Source: an uncultured Opitutia bacterium (lineage in GTDB: Bacteria > Verrucomicrobiota > Verrucomicrobiia > Opitutales > Coraliomargaritaceae). Taken from it: a DNA stretch of 20,668 bases. The translations under genes were made by a program, and so were the position numbers. Positions 1-9,000 of this stretch are shown here, piece after piece. The stretch's first letter is position 1. Every line of letters begins with the position of its first letter. The stretch spans positions 1 to 20,668 of the forward strand of contig CALBPO010000217.1 in assembly GCA_937899295.1 (NCBI GenBank). Reading direction: 5' to 3'. The notes beneath the pieces were generated by a model. The model was not told where the DNA came from. It saw nothing but the letters and a program-made list of their open reading frames with translations, and did not search any database.

Positions 1-3000
1 CCCCAACCATCAATCTACAATGCGACCAAGCACAACCTCAATGGTCTGACTGTTCACATCCCGCAACAACGCTTCGTCTGCCTGAGTGGGGTTTCCGGCT
101 CTGGAAAAAGCACGCTGCTCAACAACGTAATCTACCAAAACCTACTGGTGCGAAAAGGCCTCATCGTCGAAGAGCCCGCTTCAATCAAAGACATTGAGTC
201 CACTCTCCCGCTCTCTGATGTCGTCCTAATCGACCAAAGCCCAGTCAGCAAAACTCCCCGCTCTAATCCTGCTAGCTACAGCAAGGCTTGGGATGAGATT
301 CGGAAGCTCTTCGCCAAGATTGAGACCGCCCAATCTGCTGGGATGGGACCAGGACATTTTTCATTTAATAGCGGCGACGGACGTTGCCCCACTTGCTCTG
401 GCCTAGGCTTTGAGCGCATCGAAATGCAGTTCGTCTCCGATCTCTTCGTCCCCTGCGAAAGCTGCGAAGGCCAGCGCTTCAAAGACGAAGTCCTCGAAAT
501 TGAGTTTAACGGTAAAAGCATCGCCGACATCCTAGAACTCGACATCGCCGAGGCCGTGGTTTTTTTCGGAGATTGTCCCCATTCGACAAGCTCAGCGCGG
601 GCTAAAATTATCCGCTGCCTCCAGCCACTAGTCGAAGTCGGCCTAGGCTACCTGAAGCTCGGTCAGCCTCTTAACACCCTCTCAGGGGGTGAATCCCAAC
701 GCCTAAAACTTGTCCGCTATCTAGGTAAGATCAAAAACTCCCCTTCGCCCAAAGAACGGCTGACTAGCTCACCCAGTCAGAGTGGTGCTGGTTCACACGC
801 ACTTATTCTCGTAGACGAGCCCACCACCGGTCTCCATCGAGCCGACGTTAAACGACTCATAGGCGTGCTCCAAGGACTGGTTGATGCCGGCAACTCTCTC
901 ATCGTGATCGAGCACAATCTCGATATTCTTAAAGTCGCCGACTGGATCGTGGAATTAGGCCCCGAAGCTGGTTCCGCTGGCGGACAAATCATCGCCGAAG
1001 GCACTCCCGAGCAAATCATCGAAGTTGAGTGCGAAACCGCGGACTACCTAAGCGAAGCAATCAGCGAAAATTCGACGTCCAGCAAACTAGCCGCCGAGGA
1101 TCCAGTCGCCTACAATCAACAAGCAAGGAACAAGGTTTTACGCATCAAGGGCGCCCGACAGAATAATCTCAAAAACATCTCCTGCGAGATCGCGCACAAC
1201 AAAACCACGGTCATCACTGGCGTCTCCGGCTCAGGTAAATCCACCCTCGCTTTCGACATCGTCTTTGCCGAGGGCCAACGCCGCTTCATGGAATCGATGT
1301 CCGCCTACGCGCGTCAATTCGTCGAACAAATGTCTCGTGCTGAAGTCGACGAGGTGCACGGTATCGCCCCCACCGTCGCAATTGAGCAACGAGTCACCAG
1401 AGGCACCCGCAAGTCCACTGTCGCCACCATCACTGAGGTCGCCCAATACTTGCGCTTGCTCTATGCACGCATCGGTATCCAGCATTCCCCGATAAGTGGG
1501 GAGGCTGTCGTCAGTCAAAGCGAGAAAACTCTCCAGAAACGCCTAAGAAGCTTACTCGCCGATTCTAAGTTAAAGACTCTCTACCTCTGCGCGCCACTCA
1601 TTCGTGGACGCAAAGGCCACCACGAACCACTCGCAAATTGGGCTCGGGAGCATGACTATACGATGCTCCGCATCGACGGCAAAGTTGTCCACCTCGACGA
1701 CTTCAAAAAGCTAGACCGATATGTCGAGCACGACATCGATCTGGTCATAAGCAAACTCACCAATCACCTCTCACCGCTCACCATTACTCAAAGCCTTAAT
1801 GAAGCCTTAAAATTTGGAAAAGGCAGCGCCTTCCTTATGTCGTCCAAAGGAGAAACCATTTCTCGCCTCTCGACCAAGCGCACCGACACGACTACAGGCG
1901 AAGCTTTCCCTGAGCTAGACCCAAAGCACTTCTCGTGGAACAGCCCGCGCGGCTGGTGTACCACATGTCGCGGCTATGGCCAACTCTTTGACTGGATGTC
2001 TGCCGAAGCTCGCGAAGAGCCCGCGACAGGGACGAAAACTTCCTTCGATCACCTCGACGACCTTGAAGACGGTGCCACCTGTCCCGACTGTTGTGGCAAG
2101 CGGCTAAATGCGCTTAGCAGTGCCGTCAAGTTACCACTCAAATCAAGAATCAAAGATTACGAATTAGGACTTAGTAAGAACGTTTCACTACCTGAACTTT
2201 TAAAACTCACGCCCTCACAGTTGCTCTTGGTTCTCAAGAACCTAAAGACAAACAAACGCTCAAAGCCGGTCCTCGACGAACTCCTTCCCGAGATCGAAGA
2301 GCGCATGCGCTTCATGGATCGTGTCGGGCTCAACTACCTCAGCCTCGATCGCGCCACCGCTACACTTTCCGGGGGTGAAGCTCAACGCATCCGTCTAGCC
2401 GCGCAACTCGGATCAAACTTATCAGGCGTGCTCTACGTCCTCGACGAGCCGTCCATTGGTCTGCACGCACGGGACAATGCGAAGCTCCTAGAATCCCTCG
2501 ATCAATTACGTAAACGAGGTAATACCCTTGTCATCGTTGAGCACAACGAGGCCACCATGCGAAGGGCTGACCAAATTCTCGACCTAGGCCCCGCCGCCGG
2601 TGTTCATGGCGGTGAGATCGTAGCCAAAGGTAGTCTGTCAAAAATTAAGAAAAGCAAGCGTTCCCTCACTGCGCAGTATTTACGAAAGCAAATGCAGCAC
2701 CCACTCCGCGGTGAGCACCGCACGCTGCCCACCAAATGGAGCCCGCGAAAAAAGAACAGTAAGGAGCAATGGATTATACTACGAGGTGCCGCCCTACGAA
2801 ATCTTAAAGGCTTCGATCTACAAATCCCAAAGCAGCGTCTCAACGTCGTCTGTGGTGTTTCCGGCGCAGGTAAAAGTACTCTGATTCGCGACTTATTAAA
2901 GCCATTAGTCAACGCTGCCATCGAAACCAAATCAGCAAAACTGACTGCCCAATCAAAGCCCCTCACTGCTTCGGATTGTTTCAAGTCTCTTCAAGGCGCA

Positions 3001-3807
3001 GAAACAATTCGCAAATTGATCGAGGTCGACCAATCTCCTATTGGCAAAACCCCGCGCTCCACGCCTGCGACTTACATCGGTGCCTTCGATATTATACGGG
3101 ACATTTTTGCCAAGCTACCCGAGGCCAACATGCGCGGTTACAAGCCTAGCACTTTCTCTTTTAATACCAAGGGTGGGCGTTGCGAAACTTGCAAAGGTGC
3201 TGGTCGCGTGAAACTAGAAATGAACTTCATGCCCGACGCCTACGTGACTTGCGAGGACTGCAACGGTCGCCGCTATGGCGCCGAACTCGACGAGCTGCGC
3301 TGGCATGGCAAGAGCATCGCCGACGTTCTACAAATGAGCTTCGAAGAGGCGGCAAAGTTCTTCAGTTTTCACACCCAACTGAGTAAACTCATGGAATTGA
3401 TGGTAGAGACAGGACTTGGCTACATCAAGCTAGGACAATACTCGCCCACCCTCTCCGGCGGTGAAGCCCAACGCCTTAAACTCGTGAGCGAACTAGCCAA
3501 AGGCATGCCCACCTTTAAAGAGCGCCAATACAACAAAGGCCAAGGCAATCTTTACATCCTCGAAGAGCCCACCATCGGCCTCCATCTAGCAGACGTCGAG
3601 CGCTTGATTGAGCTTCTCCATTGCCTTGTGGACAAGGGCCACACCGTGATTGTGATCGAGCACCACCTCGAAGTGATCAAGGATGCCGACTACCTAATCG
3701 AGATCGGCCCCAAGGGTGGTGAAGCCGGCGGTGAGCTTCTATATCAAGGCAAAGTGGATGGACTCAAAAATGCGAAAGGCAGTGTGACGGCAGACTACAT
3801 CTCCTAG
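1..3807 (+). CDS. uvrA: Giant tandem UvrA excinuclease subunit, 5' end outside window
   Basis: DNA-damage recognition ATPase of nucleotide excision repair, which loads UvrB at lesions. Frame 1 is open from the left edge, so the start lies upstream and the first in-window GTG (148) is not the start. Three ABC modules are visible. Module A (second half of UvrA copy 1): Walker [10 protein letters not shown] at nt 88-114, zinc CxxC pairs at about 385-396 and 454-465, signature LSGGESQR at 679-702, Walker B VDEP near 811. Module B (first half of copy 2): Walker A at 1219-1245, a UvrB-binding-like stretch with APLIRGRKG, signature 2365-2388, LDEPSIGLH near 2440. Module C: Walker [10 protein letters not shown] 2854-2880, zinc CETC/CEDC, signature 3451-3474, Walker B LEEP (Glu replaces Asp) at 3559-3570. 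Ordinary UvrA has two modules (about 940 aa). With 1268 codons here and one module missing upstream, the whole should be about 1800 aa, like the chlamydial tandem UvrA. Confidence 0.96.
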   Translation, partial: PQPSIYNATKHNLNGLTVHIPQQRFVCLSGVSGSGKSTLLNNVIYQNLLVRKGLIVEEPASIKDIESTLPLSDVVLIDQSPVSKTPRSNPASYSKAWDEIRKLFAKIETAQSAGMGPGHFSFNSGDGRCPTCSGLGFERIEMQFVSDLFVPCESCEGQRFKDEVLEIEFNGKSIADILELDIAEAVVFFGDCPHSTSSARAKIIRCLQPLVEVGLGYLKLGQPLNTLSGGESQRLKLVRYLGKIKNSPSPKERLTSSPSQSGAGSHALILVDEPTTGLHRADVKRLIGVLQGLVDAGNSLIVIEHNLDILKVADWIVELGPEAGSAGGQIIAEGTPEQIIEVECETADYLSEAISENSTSSKLAAEDPVAYNQQARNKVLRIKGARQNNLKNISCEIAHNKTTVITGVSGSGKSTLAFDIVFAEGQRRFMESMSAYARQFVEQMSRAEVDEVHGIAPTVAIEQRVTRGTRKSTVATITEVAQYLRLLYARIGIQHSPISGEAVVSQSEKTLQKRLRSLLADSKLKTLYLCAPLIRGRKGHHEPLANWAREHDYTMLRIDGKVVHLDDFKKLDRYVEHDIDLVISKLTNHLSPLTITQSLNEALKFGKGSAFLMSSKGETISRLSTKRTDTTTGEAFPELDPKHFSWNSPRGWCTTCRGYGQLFDWMSAEAREEPATGTKTSFDHLDDLEDGATCPDCCGKRLNALSSAVKLPLKSRIKDYELGLSKNVSLPELLKLTPSQLLLVLKNLKTNKRSKPVLDELLPEIEERMRFMDRVGLNYLSLDRATATLSGGEAQRIRLAAQLGSNLSGVLYVLDEPSIGLHARDNAKLLESLDQLRKRGNTLVIVEHNEATMRRADQILDLGPAAGVHGGEIVAKGSLSKIKKSKRSLTAQYLRKQMQHPLRGEHRTLPTKWSPRKKNSKEQWIILRGAALRNLKGFDLQIPKQRLNVVCGVSGAGKSTLIRDLLKPLVNAAIETKSAKLTAQSKPLTASDCFKSLQGAETIRKLIEVDQSPIGKTPRSTPATYIGAFDIIRDIFAKLPEANMRGYKPSTFSFNTKGGRCETCKGAGRVKLEMNFMPDAYVTCEDCNGRRYGAELDELRWHGKSIADVLQMSFEEAAKFFSFHTQLSKLMELMVETGLGYIKLGQYSPTLSGGEAQRLKLVSELAKGMPTFKERQYNKGQGNLYILEEPTIGLHLADVERLIELLHCLVDKGHTVIVIEHHLEVIKDADYLIEIGPKGGEAGGELLYQGKVDGLKNAKGSVTADYIS
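577..601. repeat. REP-like short motif embedded in uvrA
   Basis: The stretch includes CCCATTCGACAAGCTCAG, which resembles the TTCGACAAGCTCAG family of short dispersed repeats seen in many environmental genomes (recalled, not searched). It lies where module A is about 8 codons longer than module C of the same protein: 24 residues versus 16 between the FF and GLGY landmarks. The insertion is in frame. Only one copy is visible in this window, so repeat status is inferred. Confidence 0.45.
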
Positions 3808-3905
3808 ATTTCTATAGGACCGCCAATCAGTTCAAGCTTATCATGATCATTTTCAGCGATGGCGTGGATGCCGACAAACCATGGTACTGGCTCTCCCCAA
3901 ACTGA
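3804..3905 (-). pseudogene. 33-codon remnant of an unidentified gene's 3' end
   Basis: On the minus strand the spacer between uvrA and yaaA is open from a TGA at 3906-3908 to a TAG at 3804-3806, which overlaps the uvrA stop. It contains no start codon before the protein-like segment PWFVGIHAIAENDHDKLEL and ends GGPIEI. It is in a different frame from yaaA, and yaaA ends at its usual length, so this is not a frameshifted yaaA tail. It could be the decayed 3' end of a lost gene or a chance open frame. The family is not recognised. Confidence 0.3.
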
Positions 3906-3909
3906 TCAA

Positions 3910-4698
3910 CTACTGCTGACTCGCAACAAGTTCAGAGCGCAGGAAAACTGGTTTGCCCACGGTCGAGCTTTCGGCATCGTAGGCATAACCTGCAGTTGAG
4001 AATTCTCGCAAATCCTCCGATTTCTTTAACTCGTTTTTTACGATGTAATCCGCCATCATACCGCGAGCTTTCTTTGCGTAGAAGGAGATAATTTTATACT
4101 TCCCCTTCTTTTCGTCTTTGAACACTGGACTGATGAGTTGGCCGTTCAGTTTTGACGGGGTAACTGAGGAAAAATATTCATTCGAGGCTAAGTTCACTAC
4201 GACACTAGAATGGGATTTTTCAAGATCCCTGTTTAGCAAGCCCGTGATGCGATCGCCCCAGAAATGATAAAGATTCTTACCTCGCGCGTTCGCAAGTGAG
4301 GTGCCCATTTCAAGTCGGTAGGGTTGCATCAAATCAAGCGGACGGAGCACTCCATAGAGCCCTGACAAGATGCGAACATTTTCTTGAGCTGTCGCAAAGT
4401 CGTCTGCGGACCACTCGCTCAGATTCATGCCTTGGTAGACATCACCTGTAAATGCCAAGATTGCTTGTCGGCTATTCTTTTTAGTGAAGGATGGTGCGAA
4501 GTTTTGAAAGCGCTCGTGATTGAGCAAGGCAAGCTTGTCACTGATATTCATGAGTGATCCGACCTCTTCGGAGGAAAGCGCTTTGAGCTGATCAATGAGC
4601 ACAGCCGTATCTGACTGCAGGCGTATTTGAGTTGATCGCTCGGTGAGGCATGGCGATTCATAGTCAAGCGACTTGGCAGGGGAAAGAAGTGTTATCAT
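3910..4698 (-). CDS. yaaA: YaaA family peroxide-stress protein (UPF0246)
   Basis: YaaA lowers intracellular free iron and limits peroxide damage in E. coli; the family is cytoplasmic and reported to bind DNA. The 262-residue product matches the usual length (about 258). Family motifs seen in order are SPAK (6-9), FTGDVYQG (83-90), LSGLYGVLRPLDLMQPYR (111-128), NLASNEY (169-175) and FYAKKARG (206-213). The ATG at 4696-4698 puts LLSPAK at the expected N-terminal place; no Shine-Dalgarno precedes it. It lies downstream of the lipoprotein gene and cysI on the same strand, so read-through transcription is possible, with a 68-bp gap from the lipoprotein gene. A link between sulfite reductase (iron-sulfur and siroheme enzyme) and iron/peroxide stress is plausible but only inferred. 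Confidence 0.93.
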   Translation of the reverse strand: MITLLSPAKSLDYESPCLTERSTQIRLQSDTAVLIDQLKALSSEEVGSLMNISDKLALLNHERFQNFAPSFTKKNSRQAILAFTGDVYQGMNLSEWSADDFATAQENVRILSGLYGVLRPLDLMQPYRLEMGTSLANARGKNLYHFWGDRITGLLNRDLEKSHSSVVVNLASNEYFSSVTPSKLNGQLISPVFKDEKKGKYKIISFYAKKARGMMADYIVKNELKKSEDLREFSTAGYAYDAESSTVGKPVFLRSELVASQQ

Positions 4699-4766
4699 GA
4701 GTGAAAAATAAAGCGATGAGCTGAGCGTTTACAAACTAGTCGTGCCATTATTCAAAAAACTTTACA

Positions 4767-5141
4767 CTACTCAAGCTCAGCGGGCGCTTCTTCCTTCTGC
4801 TTAAACATGCCTTGCAGCTTGGCATCGGCTGCGGCTTTAAGTTCGGTAACTTCTTCGCTAGTATCTTGAATAATTTTTTCCATCTTCTCTGCGGCGGCAA
4901 CCCTCACCTCCGCGACCTCTTCGGAGGCCTTGTCTACAATCTCTTGCGTCTTGGATTTGACCACTTCGGCAGTATCAGTCACTTGGCCTTTGGCCTTGTC
5001 GGCCATTTCAGATAACTGCTCTTTGGATTCGGCAGTGACGGCGTCAGCCGCTTCTTTCAACTCCTGCTTGGTTTCTTGACTACATGCGGTGAAGAGGCAT
5101 ACAGAGAGGACGATAAGTGAGAGTTTTTGCAGTGATTTCAT
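4767..5141 (-). CDS. Small Ala/Glu/Lys-rich lipoprotein, LEA-like helical repeats
   Basis: The 124-residue product starts with a lipoprotein signal: Lys residues, a hydrophobic stretch (LSLIVLSVCLF) and a lipobox LFTAC with the acceptor Cys at position 20. The mature part is almost entirely charged and helical, rich in Ala, Glu, Lys, Asp and Val, with loosely repeating units such as EMADKAKGQV, EIVDKASEEV and AAAEKMEKI. This pattern resembles LEA-type or coiled-coil lipoproteins. It should be anchored to a membrane facing the periplasm. There is no catalytic motif and no assigned function. The gene sits 54 bp after cysI on the same strand. A weak TAGG about 10 nt before the ATG is the nearest thing to a ribosome binding site. 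Confidence 0.75.
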   Translation of the reverse strand: MKSLQKLSLIVLSVCLFTACSQETKQELKEAADAVTAESKEQLSEMADKAKGQVTDTAEVVKSKTQEIVDKASEEVAEVRVAAAEKMEKIIQDTSEEVTELKAAADAKLQGMFKQKEEAPAELE

Positions 5142-5195
5142 GCAGACCTATTTTGAAGGGGAAGAACGGAAAAATTCGCTTATTTTAGAGTGGAT

Positions 5196-6947
5196 CTAAG
5201 CTATGTTTGCGTGAAAATTGTTACCCGCAGTGGTCGCTTTAACGTAGTCTTTGCGGATGGTAAAATCGCCAAAGCGTTCGCCCTCTTCGCGCTCTTTGGC
5301 GTAGCTAATGAGAATGGGCTTAAGCTCCTCGATAATCTGTTCGTGAGTGATGGAGGTACGGTAGAGCTTGTTCAAACGCTCGCCGTCAAAACCAGCACCT
5401 AGGTAAAGATTATACTTCCCGGGGACTTTACCAACCAGGCCAATCTCGCCGAGGTAAGGACGGCCACAACCGTTGGGGCAACCAGTGGAACGGATGACGA
5501 TTTCGTCATTTCGTAGACCGGCCTCTTCAAGGATGACATCGAGGTCGCCAACTAAATTAGGCAAGTAGCGTTCAGACTCGGCAAGAGCGAGGCCGCAGGT
5601 GGGCAGTGCCACGCAGGCAATCTGGCTACGGCGCATGCCAGAGGCAGTCTTATAAGCGTCGAGACCGTATTGCTCGACCATTGAGTCGATGATAGCTTTA
5701 TCCTCGGCGGCGACGTTGCTGATAATGAGATTTTGGTTCGCGCTCAGGCGAAACTCGCCTTTGTGCACTTTGGCAATTTCAAGCATGCCCGTCTTGAGCA
5801 GCTTGTCATCTAGATCGACTACTCGACCGCCTTCGATGAAAAGGCCGAGGTGCCATTTCCCATTAACGCCTTCACTCCAGCCGTAACGGTCGCAGTTGCT
5901 GACGAATTTATAGTCGCGGGCATCTTCGAGCTTGTAGCCGAGACGTTTCTCTAGCTCTTCGCGGATCCAGTCCTTACCAAGGCGTTCGACGGTGTATTTG
6001 AAACGGGCGTTGGCGCGGTCCTCACGGTTACCATGGTCGCGCTGGATGGTAACGATCTTTTCGGCTACAGCGACCGCTTGATCAGGCGTGCAGAAGGCAA
6101 TGACTTCGGCGAGACGCGGAAAAGTCTTTTCGTTGCCATGCGTCATACCCATGCCTCCACCGACGGAGACATTGAAGCCGAGCAGCTTGCCATCTTCGAC
6201 AATCGCAATGAAGCCGAGGCAATGCGCGAAGACGTCGACGTCGTTGTAGGGCGGGATGGCCATGGCGATCTTGAACTTACGCGGCAGGTAGGTTGTACCG
6301 TAAAGTGGTTCAACTTCGTCGCCCTTGCAATCGAGCGAACGCTTGGCAGCTAGTGGAACGGTTAGCTTGATCGGCTCACCGTCGAGCCACATCTCTGAAA
6401 ACGCTGGGGACTGCGGTTTAAGGTGCGCGTCGATCTGCTCGGTCACGCGTTGCACTTCAGTGTGAATTTCCGAGGCAAAAGGATTCGGGTTGCACATGAC
6501 GTTGCGGTTTACATCGCCACATGCGGCGAGCGTAGTCATGGCGACCTCATTACACGAACTGATCACCTCCTTGAGGTTTCCCTTCAAGATACCGTGCAAC
6601 TGGATGGCTTGGCGAGTAGTGATTTTCAGCGTGTTGAATGCGCAGTAGTTAGCGAGTTTGTCCATTACCAGCCATTGCTCGGGGGTGCAAACGCCACCAG
6701 GCAGGCAGATACGAGCCAAGAAGGCGTAGGCTTTATCCAGCTTATGCTTGCGGCGCTTGGCACGCACATCGCGATCGTCCTGCTGGTAGAGCCCGTGGAA
6801 TTTAGATAGCTGCTGATCGTCGGCCGCGATGGATCCGTTCGAACTGTCAGCGATGCCTTCAAGAATGGTACCCCGGAGATAGTTACTGCGGGTTTTGATT
6901 CCTTCGTTCTTGTGAAGTTGTGGAGCAGATTGGCTGTCAGAAATCAT
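5196..6947 (-). CDS. cysI: Sulfite reductase (NADPH) hemoprotein beta subunit
   Basis: Reduces sulfite to sulfide by six electrons in assimilatory sulfur metabolism, receiving electrons from the CysJ flavoprotein; cytoplasmic. The 583-residue length is close to E. coli CysI (570). The siroheme/4Fe-4S ligands are visible as Cys445 and Cys451 (ACVALPTCGLA) and Cys490 and Cys494 (TGCPNGCGRPYLGE). The N-terminal siroheme region contains TTRQAIQLHG (111-120) and GDVNRNVMCNP. The ATG at 6945-6947 gives an N-terminus like other CysI proteins. Upstream is AT-rich with no Shine-Dalgarno. It is divergent from cysJ across 192 bp, unlike the co-directional cysJI order of enterobacteria, which suggests shared control from the intergenic hairpin region. 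Confidence 0.97.
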   Translation of the reverse strand: MISDSQSAPQLHKNEGIKTRSNYLRGTILEGIADSSNGSIAADDQQLSKFHGLYQQDDRDVRAKRRKHKLDKAYAFLARICLPGGVCTPEQWLVMDKLANYCAFNTLKITTRQAIQLHGILKGNLKEVISSCNEVAMTTLAACGDVNRNVMCNPNPFASEIHTEVQRVTEQIDAHLKPQSPAFSEMWLDGEPIKLTVPLAAKRSLDCKGDEVEPLYGTTYLPRKFKIAMAIPPYNDVDVFAHCLGFIAIVEDGKLLGFNVSVGGGMGMTHGNEKTFPRLAEVIAFCTPDQAVAVAEKIVTIQRDHGNREDRANARFKYTVERLGKDWIREELEKRLGYKLEDARDYKFVSNCDRYGWSEGVNGKWHLGLFIEGGRVVDLDDKLLKTGMLEIAKVHKGEFRLSANQNLIISNVAAEDKAIIDSMVEQYGLDAYKTASGMRRSQIACVALPTCGLALAESERYLPNLVGDLDVILEEAGLRNDEIVIRSTGCPNGCGRPYLGEIGLVGKVPGKYNLYLGAGFDGERLNKLYRTSITHEQIIEELKPILISYAKEREEGERFGDFTIRKDYVKATTAGNNFHANIA

Positions 6948-7139
6948 AATTAATTATCAATAAGTCGCTTCTTTCGCCCGATGCAAACGCAGAAGCACTC
7001 TTGTTTGTAAGAAATACTATTTTTTAGCCCTTTCTTAGGTTTGTCACTCAAAAACCTAAGAAAAGGGCTGAAAACGTAGAAATAGGCTAGCGTTTCGGGC
7101 GATCTGTGCTTACTTAAAAGCCTTTTCCCAAGCAGAAAT
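6948..7139. promoter_or_regulatory. Divergent cysI/cysJ control region
   Basis: This 192-bp spacer must hold the promoters of both sulfite reductase subunit genes. No convincing -35/-10 pair could be fixed for either direction; AT-rich candidates are TAGTAT on the minus strand near 7014-7019 and a TACTTAAA stretch on the plus strand near 7111. The dominant structure is the central inverted repeat listed separately. An open frame on the minus strand crosses most of the spacer (66 codons), but it has no recognisable domain and is judged spurious. Confidence 0.6.
7026..7069. promoter_or_regulatory. Long inverted repeat between cysI and cysJ
   Basis: Left arm AGCCCTTTCTTAGGTTT (7026-7042) and right arm AAACCTAAGAAAAGGGCT (7052-7069) pair over 17 bp with a single one-base bulge around a 9-nt loop. 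Weaker complementarity (T-run against A-run, CTA against TAG) extends to about 7017-7079. The T-run lies before and the A-run after the stem on both strands, the reverse of an intrinsic terminator, so a DNA operator or a 5'-leader RNA structure is more likely. Confidence 0.7.
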
Positions 7140-8912
7140 ATGAGCACCACCGATCCACTAGTCCCGCAGACTGCACCCCTCGCCCCCGAGCGAGTGGCTT
7201 CGCTGAACAGTCTTCTCGAAGGCCTCCAAGCCGATCAGTTACTCTGGATTGAGGGATATATCAGCGACCTACGGTCAACTGGTGGCGCTACCCCCGAACT
7301 GACCGTTCTCTACGGCACTGAATCGGGCAACTCCGAGAATCTCGCCGACCTTACCGTGAAAGCAGCGAAGAGTAAGGGCTACAAAGCGAAAGCGGTTAAT
7401 ATGGCCGACGTTAAGGTCGCCAAACTGAAAGACATTCAAAATCTTTTCGTAATCGTCAGCACTTGGGGTGAGGGCGACCCTCCCGAAACCGCGACCGATT
7501 TTTACGAAGCTTTCATGGGCGACCAAGCACCCAAACTGCCCAATACTCGCTATTCTGTCCTTGGTCTCGGTGACACCAGTTACGAGGAGTTTTGCAAAAT
7601 GGGTATCGACTTCGACGCTCGCCTCGAAGGCCTTGGCGCGAAGCGCATCTACAACCGCGTGGATTGCGATGTAGACTATGACGATGATTTTGCAAAATGG
7701 CACAAAGGCGCGCTCGGTGTGCTCGAAGTCGAAGTTAAACCTCCTGCATCCGTTGCAGTAGCAGCGCCTGCAGTCGCTGCTGCGCCAGTCAAATACTCCC
7801 GCAAAAATCCTTATCCTTCCGAACTGACTGAGCGCGTCATGCTTAACGGGGAAGGTTCCGCCAAGGAAACCATCCATCTAGAATTTAACCTCGAAGGCTC
7901 TGGTCTCGAATACGAAACTGGCGACGCCCTCGCAGTCGTGCCACACAACGCAGAAGATGTAGTCAACGCGATCATCGAAACGACTAAGCTCGTTGCCGAC
8001 GCACCCGTAAAAATCAAAGAGCAAGAATACACCTTGAAAGAAGCCCTAACAAGCCATCTCGATGTGACGGCAATATCCCTACCTGTATTAAAGCGCTACA
8101 ACGAGATCGTAAAAGACACGAAACTTGCAGCCATGTTAGACCCTGCTAAAAAAACCGACCTACAAGCCTACCTCCATGGTCGCGAGATCATCGATGTGCT
8201 GAACGACTTTCCAGCCAAAGGGATCACAGCCAATGCTCTGGTCGGTATCATGCGGAAACTGCCGCCACGGCTCTACTCGATCGCGTCCAGTCCAAAGGCG
8301 CACCCAGGCGAAGTTCATCTCACCGTAGGCGTCGTCAGATACGATACCCATGGTCGTCAGCGCAAAGGCGTCTGCTCTACTTATTTGTCGGACCGCATCG
8401 CTGAGGGTGACAAGGCCGACGTCTTCGTCACTGCGAACAAACACTTTAAGATCCCTGCTGACAACGATGCTCCAATAATCATGGTTGGTCCTGGCACCGG
8501 TATCGCTCCCTTCCGCGCCTTTGTGGAAGAGCGCAAAGCCGTCGGAGCGAAAGGCCAAAATTGGCTCTTCTTCGGTGACCAGCACTACCTCACAGATTTT
8601 CTCTATCAGACCGAGTGGCAGGATTACCTCGCCGACGGCGTTTTGACCAAGTTGGACGTCGCCTTCTCACGTGACCAAGAGAAAAAGGTCTACGTGCAAG
8701 ATCGCATGCGTGAGAACAGCGCGGAACTCTACGAGTGGCTGGAAAAAGGGGCGAGCTTCTACGTATGTGGTGACGCCAGTCGCATGGCAACAGATGTCGA
8801 TATGGCACTGCACGAAATTATCGAAAAAGAGGGTGGCAAAAGTAACGAAGAAGCCGCGGCCTACGTCAAAAATCTGAAAACTGATAAACGTTATCTGCGC
8901 GACGTTTACTAA
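7140..8912 (+). CDS. cysJ: Sulfite reductase (NADPH) flavoprotein alpha subunit
   Basis: Transfers electrons from NADPH through FAD and FMN to CysI; cytoplasmic. Domains in order across 590 residues: N-terminal FMN flavodoxin (about 54-195) with the phosphate loop TESGNSEN (60-67), STWGEGDPPE and LGLGDTSYEEF; an Ala/Pro/Val linker (about 200-217); an FAD-binding reductase domain with RLYSIASSP (377-385) and GVCSTYL (410-416); and an NADP-binding domain with GPGTGIAPFRAF (450-461), SRDQ (510-513), YVCGDASRM and the C-terminal KRYLRDVY typical of the family. The full domain set is present and the length matches E. coli CysJ (599). The ATG at 7140 is followed by a helical leader like that of other CysJ proteins. 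Divergent from cysI. Confidence 0.97.
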   Translation: MSTTDPLVPQTAPLAPERVASLNSLLEGLQADQLLWIEGYISDLRSTGGATPELTVLYGTESGNSENLADLTVKAAKSKGYKAKAVNMADVKVAKLKDIQNLFVIVSTWGEGDPPETATDFYEAFMGDQAPKLPNTRYSVLGLGDTSYEEFCKMGIDFDARLEGLGAKRIYNRVDCDVDYDDDFAKWHKGALGVLEVEVKPPASVAVAAPAVAAAPVKYSRKNPYPSELTERVMLNGEGSAKETIHLEFNLEGSGLEYETGDALAVVPHNAEDVVNAIIETTKLVADAPVKIKEQEYTLKEALTSHLDVTAISLPVLKRYNEIVKDTKLAAMLDPAKKTDLQAYLHGREIIDVLNDFPAKGITANALVGIMRKLPPRLYSIASSPKAHPGEVHLTVGVVRYDTHGRQRKGVCSTYLSDRIAEGDKADVFVTANKHFKIPADNDAPIIMVGPGTGIAPFRAFVEERKAVGAKGQNWLFFGDQHYLTDFLYQTEWQDYLADGVLTKLDVAFSRDQEKKVYVQDRMRENSAELYEWLEKGASFYVCGDASRMATDVDMALHEIIEKEGGKSNEEAAAYVKNLKTDKRYLRDVY

Positions 8913-9000
8913 TAGCGTAGAGTAAGGGCCTGCCTACTGGATGATTGTGAGCACCTGAATAAGATCAAATTCCCGTGAGCGCAAAAAATCTTGGGGACAC

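Noticed and set aside
760..780. Short inverted repeat CTGACT / AGTCAG in uvrA near the module A signature
   Set aside because: Only 6 bp, in a variable linker of the coding sequence; probably chance, though it lies in a second small length difference from module C.
4720..4781. 7-bp inverted repeat GCTGAGC / GCTCAGC around the yaaA-lipoprotein gap
   Set aside because: The 48-nt loop is too long and one arm is inside the lipoprotein coding end; no terminator features.
6974..7102. Inverted pair TCGCCCGA (6974-6981) / TCGGGCGA (7095-7102) flanking the cys hairpin
   Set aside because: An 8-bp match in a spacer of this size is not rare by chance, and its centre does not coincide with that of the hairpin.
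6950..7150. 66-codon minus-strand frame across the cysI/cysJ spacer
   Set aside because: It would overlap the first bases of cysJ, has no recognisable domain, and consists largely of the hairpin and AT-rich promoter DNA.
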